Part shown: positions 8,009 through 15,444 of the stretch, piece by piece
Numbering within the stretch: the first letter of the stretch is position 1
Layout: every line of letters begins with the position of its first letter
Origin: Syntrophaceae bacterium UBA4059
GTDB taxonomy: Bacteria > Desulfobacterota > Syntrophia > Syntrophales > Smithellaceae
Direction: 5' to 3'
Length of the DNA: 53,287 nt
Assembly: GCA_002382045.1 (NCBI GenBank)
Contig: DFZJ01000125.1
Span: 1 to 53,287, forward strand
Program-made: the position numbers and the translations under genes
The notes under the pieces: generated by a model
Database searches by the model: none
What the model saw: the letters and a program-made list of their open reading frames with translations, nothing else
Told to the model about the DNA's origin: nothing

Positions 8009-8237
8009 TTTTAATAAAAATGGTGTTATTCTTCGCTCCAATGTGAGAATTAAAAACACTCACGGGAAAAGAGAGATGGTTTTTTGTTAGGAAATTAGTA
8101 GTGTTTAGATTGTTTTATAAAGTAAAAAATTAACCGCTGAGAATTCTTAAATCAAGAAAAAGAGTTCATGCGGTTTTTTTAGTTTCTGAAGGGCTTAAAC
8201 CTGCAGAAACAAATTTTTGAAAGGGGGACTTTTAGCA
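8009..8237 (+). other. Leader region of the cold-shock gene
   Basis: An AT-rich 229-base gap. A possible promoter is TTGATT (from 8004) and TATTCT about 16 bases later. Cold-shock genes often have long structured 5' leaders, and 8100-8236 could be one; no conserved cold-box sequence was recognised. No gene is seen. Confidence 0.35.
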
Positions 8238-8438
8238 TTGGCAGAAGGAAAAGTGAAGTGGTTTAACGAGAAGAAGGGGTTTGGTTTTATTGAAAACGAT
8301 GAGGGCGGAGATGTATTTGTACATTATAGTGCCATTTCCGGAACCGGATTCAAAACTCTTTATGAGGGTCAGAGAATTCGTTTCGATGTTGAACAGGGTA
8401 ACAAAGGACCCAGCGCCACCAATGTTCAACCACTATAA
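8238..8438 (+). CDS. Cold-shock protein, CspA family
   Basis: 66 residues, a single cold-shock domain. RNP1 (KGFGFIEND) and RNP2 (DVFVHYSAI) are intact, so it should bind single-stranded RNA/DNA as an RNA chaperone. The start is TTG at 8238, giving the usual opening M-AEGKVKWFN, with AGGGGGA about 10 bases upstream; a TTG at 8217 would place the ribosome site inside the gene. A strong terminator follows, so it is probably monocistronic. Confidence 0.95.
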   Translation: MAEGKVKWFNEKKGFGFIENDEGGDVFVHYSAISGTGFKTLYEGQRIRFDVEQGNKGPSATNVQPL

Positions 8439-8463
8439 TCATTCCTATTAATTAACATTAAGC

Positions 8464-8495
8464 AAAATGCCCCGTTTTGACGGGGCATTTTTTTT
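8464..8495 (+). terminator. Intrinsic terminator of the cold-shock gene
   Basis: An 11-base-pair stem (AAAATGCCCCG / CGGGGCATTTT) with a 6-base loop, continuing into a run of eight T. It lies 26 bases after the cold-shock stop and just before miaA. Confidence 0.9.
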
Positions 8496-8513
8496 GAGGA
8501 TGATGAAACGTTC

Positions 8514-9425
8514 ATGAAAAAAAACCTGATTGTCATACTGGGGCCGACGGCATCCGGAAAAACATCGCTTGCCGTCAGGCTGGCTGAGGATTTGCAGGGC
8601 GAAGTGATTTCGGCGGATTCGCGTCAGGTTTACAAGGGAATGGATATCGGCACCGGCAAAGATTTATCCGAGTATCAAATAAACGGCAAAATCATCCCCC
8701 ATCATTTGATTGATGTCCTCGAGCCGGCGAAAGAATTTAATGTATTTGAATTCCAGAAACAATTTTATGACATTTTCAATACCCTGCGGGGAAAACAAAT
8801 CCTGCCTGTTCTGGTCGGGGGAACCGGTCTTTATCTGGAGTCCGTGCTGACGGATTATGTTATGCCGCAAGCCTTGCCGGATGATTGTTTAAGAGCAGAG
8901 CTTGCTGAAAAATCAGTGAATGAACTTCAGGGCATCCTTCTGGCCATGAAATCTGAGCTGCATAACAAAACAGATCTTGAAGACCGGGAACGTCTCATCA
9001 GAAAAATTGAAATTGAAAAAGCCAGAAAAAATCCGTCAGGCGCACAACAGCAAAAACCCGTTATCCATGCCGCAATATTCGGCATCCGCTGGGACATGGA
9101 CACCCTCCGGCGGAGAATTGCCGCCAGGCTCAGCCAAAGGATGGATGAGGGGATGATTGAAGAGGTATCCCGATTGCACCAACAGGGATTATCCTGGGCG
9201 CGACTGGACAGCTTTGGTTTGGAATATCGTTACATCTCCAGGTATCTGAATAATGAACTGGCAAAAGAAGAGATGATGACAAAGCTTCAGATCGCCATCG
9301 GGCAGTTTGCCAAAAGACAAATGACGTGGTTTCGGCGGATGGAAAGAAAAGGTGCGCCCATTTTGTGGATTGACGGAAATGACTATTCTTTCCTGCATCG
9401 CCGTGTCATAGAAACACTGTCATGA
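8514..9425 (+). CDS. miaA: tRNA dimethylallyltransferase
   Basis: 303 residues. It transfers dimethylallyl from DMAPP to N6 of A37 in tRNAs reading UNN codons. The P-loop GPTASGKTS at residues ~9-17, ISADSRQVYKGMDIGTGK and GGTGLYLESVL are hallmark MiaA motifs. The GTGKDL variant replaces the more common GTAKP. The C-terminal part (RRRIAARLSQRMDEGMIEEV, then FAKRQMTWFRR) is the tRNA-binding region. The ATG at 8514 follows GAGGATGATG. The last four bases overlap the next gene's ATG (ATGA), so translation is probably coupled. Confidence 0.95.
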   Translation: MKKNLIVILGPTASGKTSLAVRLAEDLQGEVISADSRQVYKGMDIGTGKDLSEYQINGKIIPHHLIDVLEPAKEFNVFEFQKQFYDIFNTLRGKQILPVLVGGTGLYLESVLTDYVMPQALPDDCLRAELAEKSVNELQGILLAMKSELHNKTDLEDRERLIRKIEIEKARKNPSGAQQQKPVIHAAIFGIRWDMDTLRRRIAARLSQRMDEGMIEEVSRLHQQGLSWARLDSFGLEYRYISRYLNNELAKEEMMTKLQIAIGQFAKRQMTWFRRMERKGAPILWIDGNDYSFLHRRVIETLS

Positions 9426-10783
9426 AAAAAGCTTCCTTGTTGAATGATTATTTGAACCGATATGCGGCGGGACCGCCATGGAAACTAACCGCCGGGAATC
9501 TCGAAAACATCGAGCAGGTTGTTGTAATTCCGGCGTATGCGGAAAAAGATCTGATTTTTAGTACGCTGGCTTCTATCGCCGCCAACCATGAAGCCGCTCT
9601 GGAAAAATCTCTCATCCTCTGCGTGATTAACAATAAGGCGGCTGCAGCGGCTCTCGATAAGGAAAATAATGCGCAGACCCTGGCTCGGCTTGCCGCCTTG
9701 ATCAGCAAAAAGTCCTTAAGCCCATTCATGGATACCGACGATCTCCGTGATGCTTTGCCAAGGATTGCCGACAGGCCATTACGATTGGGCTATATGGATG
9801 CTTCTTCCCCCGGTCTGGAAATTCCTCACCCTGTTGGCGGCGTGGGGATGGCGCGCAAAATCGGGATGGATGCGGCTTTGCGCCTGCTTATGAATTCCGG
9901 AGACGGCCCGCGGCTCATTCTAAGCCTGGATGCTGATACCCTGGTTCGGCCGGACTATTTATCGTCGGTTCGGAATGTTTTTACCTCGGGAATGGCTCAA
10001 ACCGGCACGATTGCTTATGAACATCAAATGCCATCAGACCGAATCGAGCAGATGGCGATTAGCTGCTATGAAATCTTCCTGCGTTACTGGGTATTGGGCC
10101 TGCAATATGCCGAATCGCCCTATGCCTTTCATTCGATAGGGTCAACCATTGTGACAACGGCCGATACTTATCTTGCCGTACGGGGAATGAATCGCCGTGA
10201 GGCGGGAGAAGATTTTTATTTTCTGAATAAACTGGCCAAAATAAGTCCGATCCGTCAAATCGGAGAAACCGTGGTTTATCCATCCGCGCGTGTTTCCAAA
10301 CGGGTTCCCTTCGGCACAGGAGCGGCGGTTGGAAAAACCGTTTCCGGAGAAAGACAGGAACACTCTCTTTACGATCCACGGATATTTATCATTTTGAAAG
10401 AGTGGATCGCTTTGATGAAGCAATGTTTTAATCAATCCGCAGATCAAATTATGGCCCGGGCGCGGGATATCGATCCGGGACTGGAATCTTTTTTAGCTGC
10501 CCGGGGTTTTCTATCAGTCTGGCCGAAAATACGCAGTAACTTAAAGGATCAGAAAACGTATATCAGGCAGTTTCACAACTGGTTTGATGGTTTCGAAACA
10601 TTAAAGATGATCAACTATCTGACGAAAGAATATTATCCGCGTATCAGTTTGCTGCCGGCAGTGAAGAAAATTCTGGAACGGCATCATCAGGGATGTCCCG
10701 CCGATCTGCCTGATGGTGACATCTCAGATCAGGAAAATCTCATGCGGGTTCTGCTTCATCTCAGGGGGTGTCGGAAAAGCTGA
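9422..10783 (+). CDS. Glycosyltransferase-like protein (GT2-type fold), function unknown
   Basis: 453 residues. The N-terminal region has the GT-A pattern VVVIPAYAEKDLIFSTLASI, and the middle has ILSLDADTLVRPDYL, a DxD-containing strand typical of metal-dependent nucleotide-sugar binding. GVGMARKIGMDAAL just before it is also typical of GT2 enzymes. The C-terminal ~150 residues have no motif I recognise, and no clear transmembrane helix is seen, so it may be cytoplasmic. It overlaps miaA by four bases (ATGA). That context gives no hint of substrate; the pairing may be lineage-specific. Confidence 0.75.
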   Translation: MKKASLLNDYLNRYAAGPPWKLTAGNLENIEQVVVIPAYAEKDLIFSTLASIAANHEAALEKSLILCVINNKAAAAALDKENNAQTLARLAALISKKSLSPFMDTDDLRDALPRIADRPLRLGYMDASSPGLEIPHPVGGVGMARKIGMDAALRLLMNSGDGPRLILSLDADTLVRPDYLSSVRNVFTSGMAQTGTIAYEHQMPSDRIEQMAISCYEIFLRYWVLGLQYAESPYAFHSIGSTIVTTADTYLAVRGMNRREAGEDFYFLNKLAKISPIRQIGETVVYPSARVSKRVPFGTGAAVGKTVSGERQEHSLYDPRIFIILKEWIALMKQCFNQSADQIMARARDIDPGLESFLAARGFLSVWPKIRSNLKDQKTYIRQFHNWFDGFETLKMINYLTKEYYPRISLLPAVKKILERHHQGCPADLPDGDISDQENLMRVLLHLRGCRKS

Positions 10784-10810
10784 ACCAGAAGGAGCTTACG
10801 GATAATCTTC

Positions 10811-10840
10811 TTGACGAGCCGGGATGATTTCGCATATAGA
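10811..10840 (+). promoter_or_regulatory. Probable promoter of the foldase/metallo-hydrolase pair
   Basis: TTGACG (10811-10816), an 18-base spacer, then TATAGA (10835-10840), 45 bases upstream of the PpiC-type gene's ATG. Confidence 0.5.
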
Positions 10841-10884
10841 TCAAAGCCCATTTTGTGATTTGAAATGACATCGGGAGGAAATTG

Positions 10885-11961
10885 ATGAATAGAAATATTT
10901 TAAGAAATGGATTAACTGTTCTGGTTGCCATTTTGATAGTCGTCTCGTTTGGATGCAGTAAAAAAGAAGAAGCCCCTCCGGTGTCTCCGGATCAGAAGAC
11001 ACAGAAAGCACAACCCGAACCCCTTCTGGGCATGGATAAGGCATTGACAACACCTGCCTTAGAAACCTCGCAAATGGATCTTCAGAATGTGGCGGTCAGC
11101 GTTGACGGTGTTATTTTAAAGAAGGATGTCCTGGCCAGAAGCGTCCAGGCAAAACTGAAACTTTTAAAAGACAAAATTCCGGCGGACAAGAAGAAAAAAG
11201 CTCAGGCCGGGATAAAAAAACAGACGATGGATGATTTCGTCATGCGTACACTCCTGACCAACGAAGCAAACAATAAAAACGTTAAAGCAACGGATAAAGA
11301 GATCCAGGCGGCCGTAAATCAAATTAAGGCGAATCTTCCACCCGATAAAAAACTCGAAGATTTTCTTAAAGAGAACCAGATTTCACGGGAAGATATCGCG
11401 TTGGGAATCAAAATAAAAAAACTGATCGACATGGAAAAAGGCGGGAAAATAAAGCCGACACAAAAAGAAATCAGTAAATTTTACCAGGATAATAAAGATA
11501 AATTGATGACGCAGGATGCTGTTCATGTCCGTCATATATTGATTACATTCGACGCCAAAGACGATGAAAAAATTAAAGCTGAAAAGAAAGCAAAGATAGA
11601 TAATCTGCGCAAGCAGCTTTTGGAAGGCGCTGATTTTGCCGAAATCGCTAAAAACAATTCCGATTGCCCCAGCAAAGAAAATGGCGGCGATCTGGGCGAA
11701 ATCAAAAAAGGTCAGACGATCAAAGCCTTTGAAGATGCGGCTTTTACACAGGAGAAAGATGCGATCGGTCCGGTTGTGACCACGGAATACGGCCATCACA
11801 TCATTCAGGTTTTGGAACGTAAACCCGGCAGTGCCGTTAAATTAGATGAAGTGAAGGATAAAATCGCCCAGTACCTGGAACAGCAGAAACAGGCGGAAGC
11901 GTTTGCTCGGATGACGGCCCGATTAAGGAAAAACGCGGTTATTATTTATAACGAGAAATAA
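10885..11961 (+). CDS. Lipoprotein peptidyl-prolyl isomerase, SurA/PpiC type
   Basis: 358 residues. A short signal ends in the lipobox VSFGC at residues ~20-24, so the mature protein is probably lipid-anchored facing the periplasm. A SurA-like N-terminal chaperone region (VSVDGVILKKDVLARSV) is followed by a parvulin domain from ~residue 205: VHVRHILITF, ADFAEIAKNNSDCPSKENGG, DLGEIKKGQ and YGHHIIQVLE. It should help fold or deliver outer-membrane proteins. GGGAGGA lies a few bases before the ATG at 10885. Its TAA overlaps the next ATG (TAATG). Confidence 0.92.
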   Translation: MNRNILRNGLTVLVAILIVVSFGCSKKEEAPPVSPDQKTQKAQPEPLLGMDKALTTPALETSQMDLQNVAVSVDGVILKKDVLARSVQAKLKLLKDKIPADKKKKAQAGIKKQTMDDFVMRTLLTNEANNKNVKATDKEIQAAVNQIKANLPPDKKLEDFLKENQISREDIALGIKIKKLIDMEKGGKIKPTQKEISKFYQDNKDKLMTQDAVHVRHILITFDAKDDEKIKAEKKAKIDNLRKQLLEGADFAEIAKNNSDCPSKENGGDLGEIKKGQTIKAFEDAAFTQEKDAIGPVVTTEYGHHIIQVLERKPGSAVKLDEVKDKIAQYLEQQKQAEAFARMTARLRKNAVIIYNEK

Positions 11962-12863
11962 TGAGATTAAGGAAAGCAGGTCCGATTTGCGAAGGTCTCC
12001 GGCTTCTGGGCACGGAGGAATCCTGTGTCTATTTACTGGAAGGAAGGACAACATCCGCTCTGATCAGCGCGGGTTTGAGTTATATTTTGCCGGATTTATG
12101 CAGGCAGATCGATTCATCAGGTATTGACGGAAAAAAAATAGGACATCTTATTATTCTGCACGCTCATTTCGATCACGTCGGTGTCGTCCCTTTTCTCAAA
12201 AGGAAATGGCCTCATTTAAAGATTTACGCTTCATCCCGGGGATGGGAGGTTCTGGCAAACCCGAAAGCGATTTCGGTCATCAATGAATTTACGCTCAAAG
12301 TCTGCCGGAGAGTAAGGGGCAATGCCGATAGCCTGTCCACAATCGACTGGCAATGGCGTGATGATGTGCATGGCGAAGCATTAAAACAAAACAGTTGTAT
12401 TGATCTGGGCGGCAGACAAATTGAAATTCATGAGACGCCGGGTCACTCCTCCTGCTCCATTTCCGCTTACGTTCCTCAAATGAAGGTTTTGTTTCCCTCG
12501 GATGCCGTGGCTATTCCGTATCAAGACGAATATGTCATTGCCGCCGGGTCAAGTTTTGAGGCCTATCAAAAAAGCATGGATCAACTGGCTTTACTGGATA
12601 TTGAAATGTTATGCGCAGATCATTACGGAATCGTCACCGGAGCAGAGGCAAAGCATTATGTTGCGGACAGCAAAACCGCGGCATATCAGATGGTCGATCA
12701 GTTGCATCTGACGCTCAGAAACGAGGGCAGCGTCGAGAGAGCGGCAGCCCTGCTGGTTGACCGTCATTTCAAGAAAAGGCCCGATTACTTCGTTCATCCG
12801 GACATCCTGCTGAGAACTTATACGCAAATGTTAAAACAGTTTGCCCGTTCGGATGAACAGTAA
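11961..12863 (+). CDS. Metallo-beta-lactamase-fold hydrolase
   Basis: 300 residues. HAHFDHVGV (the HxHxDH motif), the second-metal histidine in ETPGHSSCS and the aspartate in FPSDAVAI show an intact binuclear zinc site. The C-terminal ~90 residues are helical, with a late histidine (CADHYGIV) completing the metal set. It resembles glyoxalase-II-like and lactonase-like MBL proteins; the substrate is unknown. Start and stop overlap with the PpiC-type foldase (TAATG) indicates one transcript. It converges on panB with only 2 bases between stops. Confidence 0.88.
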   Translation: MRLRKAGPICEGLRLLGTEESCVYLLEGRTTSALISAGLSYILPDLCRQIDSSGIDGKKIGHLIILHAHFDHVGVVPFLKRKWPHLKIYASSRGWEVLANPKAISVINEFTLKVCRRVRGNADSLSTIDWQWRDDVHGEALKQNSCIDLGGRQIEIHETPGHSSCSISAYVPQMKVLFPSDAVAIPYQDEYVIAAGSSFEAYQKSMDQLALLDIEMLCADHYGIVTGAEAKHYVADSKTAAYQMVDQLHLTLRNEGSVERAAALLVDRHFKKRPDYFVHPDILLRTYTQMLKQFARSDEQ

Positions 12864-12865
12864 TT

Positions 12866-13684
12866 TTATTTAAAACTGTGTTCAGCATCCGGGAAAGCGC
12901 TTGTTTTGACATCCTGGACGTAGTGTTTGACGGCGTTTTTGATTTCAAGATTCAAGTTGGCATATTTCTTAACAAACTTCGGCGTCATTCTGTCATACAT
13001 TCCGAGCATGTCATTGACCACCAGCACCTGTCCGTCGCAGTGAACACCGGCGCCGATGCCGATCGTGGGAATAGACAGCGCGGCCGTGATTTCCGCCGCC
13101 AGCTTTTCGGGCACGCATTCCAATACCACTGAAAAAGCGCCCGCTTCCTCCAGAATCTTTGCGTCCTGCAAGATGGCATCCGCCGCATCTTCCTTTTTAC
13201 CCTGGACCTTATAACCTCCTAACTGATGGACGGATTGCGGTGTTAAACCCAAATGAGCCATAACAGGAATTCCCGCATAGGTCATTTTATGGATAATTTC
13301 GGCGTGTTCCCGGCCGCCTTCCAGTTTTACCGCTTGTGCGTCGGCTTCTTTCAAAAAGCGGCCGGCATTGGCCAGCGCCGCCTCCTGCGAGACCTGGTAT
13401 GATAAAAATGGCATATCGGCGACAATCATGGCTTTGCTGGAACCACGGGCAACCGCCTGGGTGTGATGCAGCATATCTTCCATGGTGACGGGAAGTGTTG
13501 AATCGTAACCCAGCACCACCATGCCCAGAGAATCACCCACGAGAAGGATGTCAATGCCGCTTTCGTCCAGAATGGCGGCCATTCCGTAATCGTAGGCCGT
13601 CAGCATCGTTATTTTTTCTCCCAGCGTTTTCATTTTCTTGATATCAAGAATGGTTTTACGGTTAATCCTGGTTTGTGTGCTCAT
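12866..13684 (-). CDS. panB: 3-methyl-2-oxobutanoate hydroxymethyltransferase
   Basis: 272 residues. It makes ketopantoate from 2-ketoisovalerate and methylene-tetrahydrofolate, the first committed step of pantothenate/CoA synthesis. Family motifs seen: MLTAYDYGMAAILDESG, LVGDSLGMVVLGYDSTLPVT, VKLEGG, MAHLGLTPQSV and IGIGAGVHCDGQVLVVNDML. The length is normal for PanB. It overlaps the upstream DUF2520 gene by four bases (ATGA), so the pair is translationally coupled. panC, panD and a classical panE are not in the window. Confidence 0.96.
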   Translation of the reverse strand: MSTQTRINRKTILDIKKMKTLGEKITMLTAYDYGMAAILDESGIDILLVGDSLGMVVLGYDSTLPVTMEDMLHHTQAVARGSSKAMIVADMPFLSYQVSQEAALANAGRFLKEADAQAVKLEGGREHAEIIHKMTYAGIPVMAHLGLTPQSVHQLGGYKVQGKKEDAADAILQDAKILEEAGAFSVVLECVPEKLAAEITAALSIPTIGIGAGVHCDGQVLVVNDMLGMYDRMTPKFVKKYANLNLEIKNAVKHYVQDVKTSAFPDAEHSFK

Positions 13685-14574
13685 TTTTGGGCTCCTTTGA
13701 ACAACTTTGTCATTATTTTTGCCTGACTTAAACTCAATGTTCCCTTTTGACGCGCCAGTTTCACGGCAATCATTCCCATATTGGCGTACAATGATGCGTA
13801 CTGGGGAAGATGGCAGGAGATGGCTTTAATGTGTTTTTGAACGGTTCCCGAATCGCCGCGGGCAATCGGTCCCGTAAGGGCATTTGGACAACCCTGTGTT
13901 TCAAGGTTTTTCAGGCTGCCGTAAACCAATGGCAGGTAAGCCTTGCGGGCGTCTTTTTCAGAAAAGCCGATGGATAAATAGATGGATTCCACGACGCTCA
14001 TTAAGGAAACCAGATAATTCGATGCCATGCAGGCCGCGGCGTGATAAAGAGGTTTTTGTTCAGGGGTGACGTAAATGGGAATTCCCCGAAGATCACGGAC
14101 AATAGCCGACGAAAATTTTTTTAAGCCGGCAACTGCCGTTACACCGAAATAGCTGCCGGGGATATTGGAAATAGCGCTGTCGATGGAAGAAAAACTTTGC
14201 AGCGGATGAATGCTGGCAACCATTGCCCCTGCCTTTGTGGCGGGTGCAAGAAGGTCAAGTCCGCCTGCTCCGCTCAAGTGAAAAATCTTTTTGCCCTTGA
14301 CGGATGAACCGTCGACAATTTCCGCGCAGACAGATGCGATGCTGTCGTCAGGGGTTGTGATCAGAAGGCAATCGGCCAGACCCGCCGCCTGGGACGGGTA
14401 TCGGCAGCAGGCAGCGCCTGTTATATAGGATTGCGCTCTTTTTAAATGTGCGGAAGAGGGATCGGTCATCGCCGTTATTTCATAGCCGGCTTTTTTCAAA
14501 AGAGATCCGATGGCTGTTCCGACCATTCCGGTTCCGATCACGGCAAATTTAAAGGATGGTTTATTGCTCATCAT
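13681..14574 (-). CDS. Rossmann-fold DUF2520 protein, possible ketopantoate reductase (PanG-like)
   Basis: 297 residues. The N-terminal NADP-type Rossmann domain has FAVIGTGMVGTAIGSLLKKAG, then LADCLLITTPDDSI and FHLSGAGGLDLL. The C-terminal helical domain matches the DUF2520 pattern (HAAACMASNYLVSLM, then LTGPIARGD). It is coupled to panB by an ATGA overlap. Ketopantoate reduction is the step after PanB, and no panE is seen here, so a role as an alternative ketopantoate reductase is an attractive inference; I recall a PanG family described from Francisella but cannot verify homology. GGAG lies 5 and 8 bases before the ATGs at 14574 and 14571. A longer frame from TTG 14718 reads through a terminator hairpin and is rejected. 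Confidence 0.85.
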   Translation of the reverse strand: MMSNKPSFKFAVIGTGMVGTAIGSLLKKAGYEITAMTDPSSAHLKRAQSYITGAACCRYPSQAAGLADCLLITTPDDSIASVCAEIVDGSSVKGKKIFHLSGAGGLDLLAPATKAGAMVASIHPLQSFSSIDSAISNIPGSYFGVTAVAGLKKFSSAIVRDLRGIPIYVTPEQKPLYHAAACMASNYLVSLMSVVESIYLSIGFSEKDARKAYLPLVYGSLKNLETQGCPNALTGPIARGDSGTVQKHIKAISCHLPQYASLYANMGMIAVKLARQKGTLSLSQAKIMTKLFKGAQK

Positions 14575-14589
14575 TTTTCTCCAATGAGG

Positions 14590-14623
14590 AAAAAAAAGGG
14601 TCTCCCACAACCTCAGGAAGACC
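14590..14623 (-). terminator. Intrinsic terminator in the leader of DUF2520-panB
   Basis: Read on the minus strand: GGGTCTTCC, a 9-base loop, GGGAGACCC (one G-T pair), then seven T. It ends only 16 bases upstream of the DUF2520 start. No minus-strand gene lies just upstream, so it is either an attenuator or the end of a small RNA of up to ~170 nt. Confidence 0.75.
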
Positions 14624-14752
14624 CATATTTGACAGTGTTTGCCGGCTCCCGTCTCAGTCTGTAACAAGTGATCCAAGCGGTTGGTTATTTTTTTAACATA
14701 CCCATTCGCCCCAGTCAAATGATATTTCTAACGGTATGCTTCACAAAGAACC

Positions 14753-14781
14753 TTGTTTTTGCACAGTCTCTCGGCTATACA
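14753..14781 (+). promoter_or_regulatory. Probable promoter of the HAD phosphatase/tilS run
   Basis: TTGTTT (14753-14758), a 17-base spacer, then TATACA (14776-14781), 17 bases before the HAD ATG. Confidence 0.5.
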
Positions 14782-14797
14782 AACACAGGAGAATAAT

Positions 14798-15442
14798 ATG
14801 ACAAAAGTGGATTTGATGATATTTGATTTTGACGGCACAATCGCCGACACGGGTGCAGACCTGGTGTCTTCGGTTAATCACACCTTAACGTCCATGCGGC
14901 TTGATCCGAAACCAGCTGAAGAAATCATCAGTTTTGTCGGCGACGGGATTAAAATATTGATCGAACGGTCGCTTGGAGAAAAATCCGGGAATCGCCTGGA
15001 AGAGGCGATGAATATCTTCAGCGTTTATTACGAAAAGCATATGATGGACCAGACCGTTCTATGCCCGCAGATCGAAAATGTCTTGAAATATTTCAGTCAT
15101 AAAATGAAGGTGATTCTGACCAATAAACGTTACGATTTAACCGTGGCGATTGCCAGGGGGTTGCATATCGATCGCTATTTCATGGAGATTGTGGGCGCCG
15201 ATTCCACACCGTTTCAGAAACCGGATCAACGCGTGGTGGAATATCTTCTGGAAAAATACAATGTGGCCCCGCAGAAAGCCGTTATGATCGGCGACGGCGT
15301 CAATGATGTCGCCGTCGCAAAAAATGCCGGCATATTATCTTGTGCCTATTTGAGCGGTTTAGGGAATAAAAAGAAGCTTCTGGCCATGGAAGCTGATTTT
15401 TATTGTGAGGATCTCCTGGAAATCCATTCTCTGTTTCAATAA
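14798..15442 (+). CDS. HAD-superfamily phosphatase, phosphoglycolate phosphatase-like
   Basis: 214 residues. HAD motif I is FDFDGTIADT (nucleophile Asp near residue 9), motif II is ILTNKR, and motifs III/IV lie in QKPDQRVVEY and MIGDGVNDVAVAKNAG. A helical cap between motifs I and II marks subclass C1, as in Gph and beta-phosphoglucomutase. Likely substrates are small phosphomonoesters such as 2-phosphoglycolate, but this family is promiscuous. The start is the ATG at 14798 after CAGGAG; an upstream start would include promoter sequence. tilS follows two bases after its stop. Confidence 0.88.
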   Translation: MTKVDLMIFDFDGTIADTGADLVSSVNHTLTSMRLDPKPAEEIISFVGDGIKILIERSLGEKSGNRLEEAMNIFSVYYEKHMMDQTVLCPQIENVLKYFSHKMKVILTNKRYDLTVAIARGLHIDRYFMEIVGADSTPFQKPDQRVVEYLLEKYNVAPQKAVMIGDGVNDVAVAKNAGILSCAYLSGLGNKKKLLAMEADFYCEDLLEIHSLFQ

Positions 15443-15444
15443 CC

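Noticed and set aside
14575..14718. N-terminal extension of the DUF2520 protein from TTG 14718
   Set aside because: It reads through an intrinsic terminator, while a good ribosome site precedes the ATG at 14574.
14590..14760. 6S RNA as identity of the leader transcript
   Set aside because: The length fits, but I could not find the pairing of 5' and 3' ends that forms the 6S closing stem.
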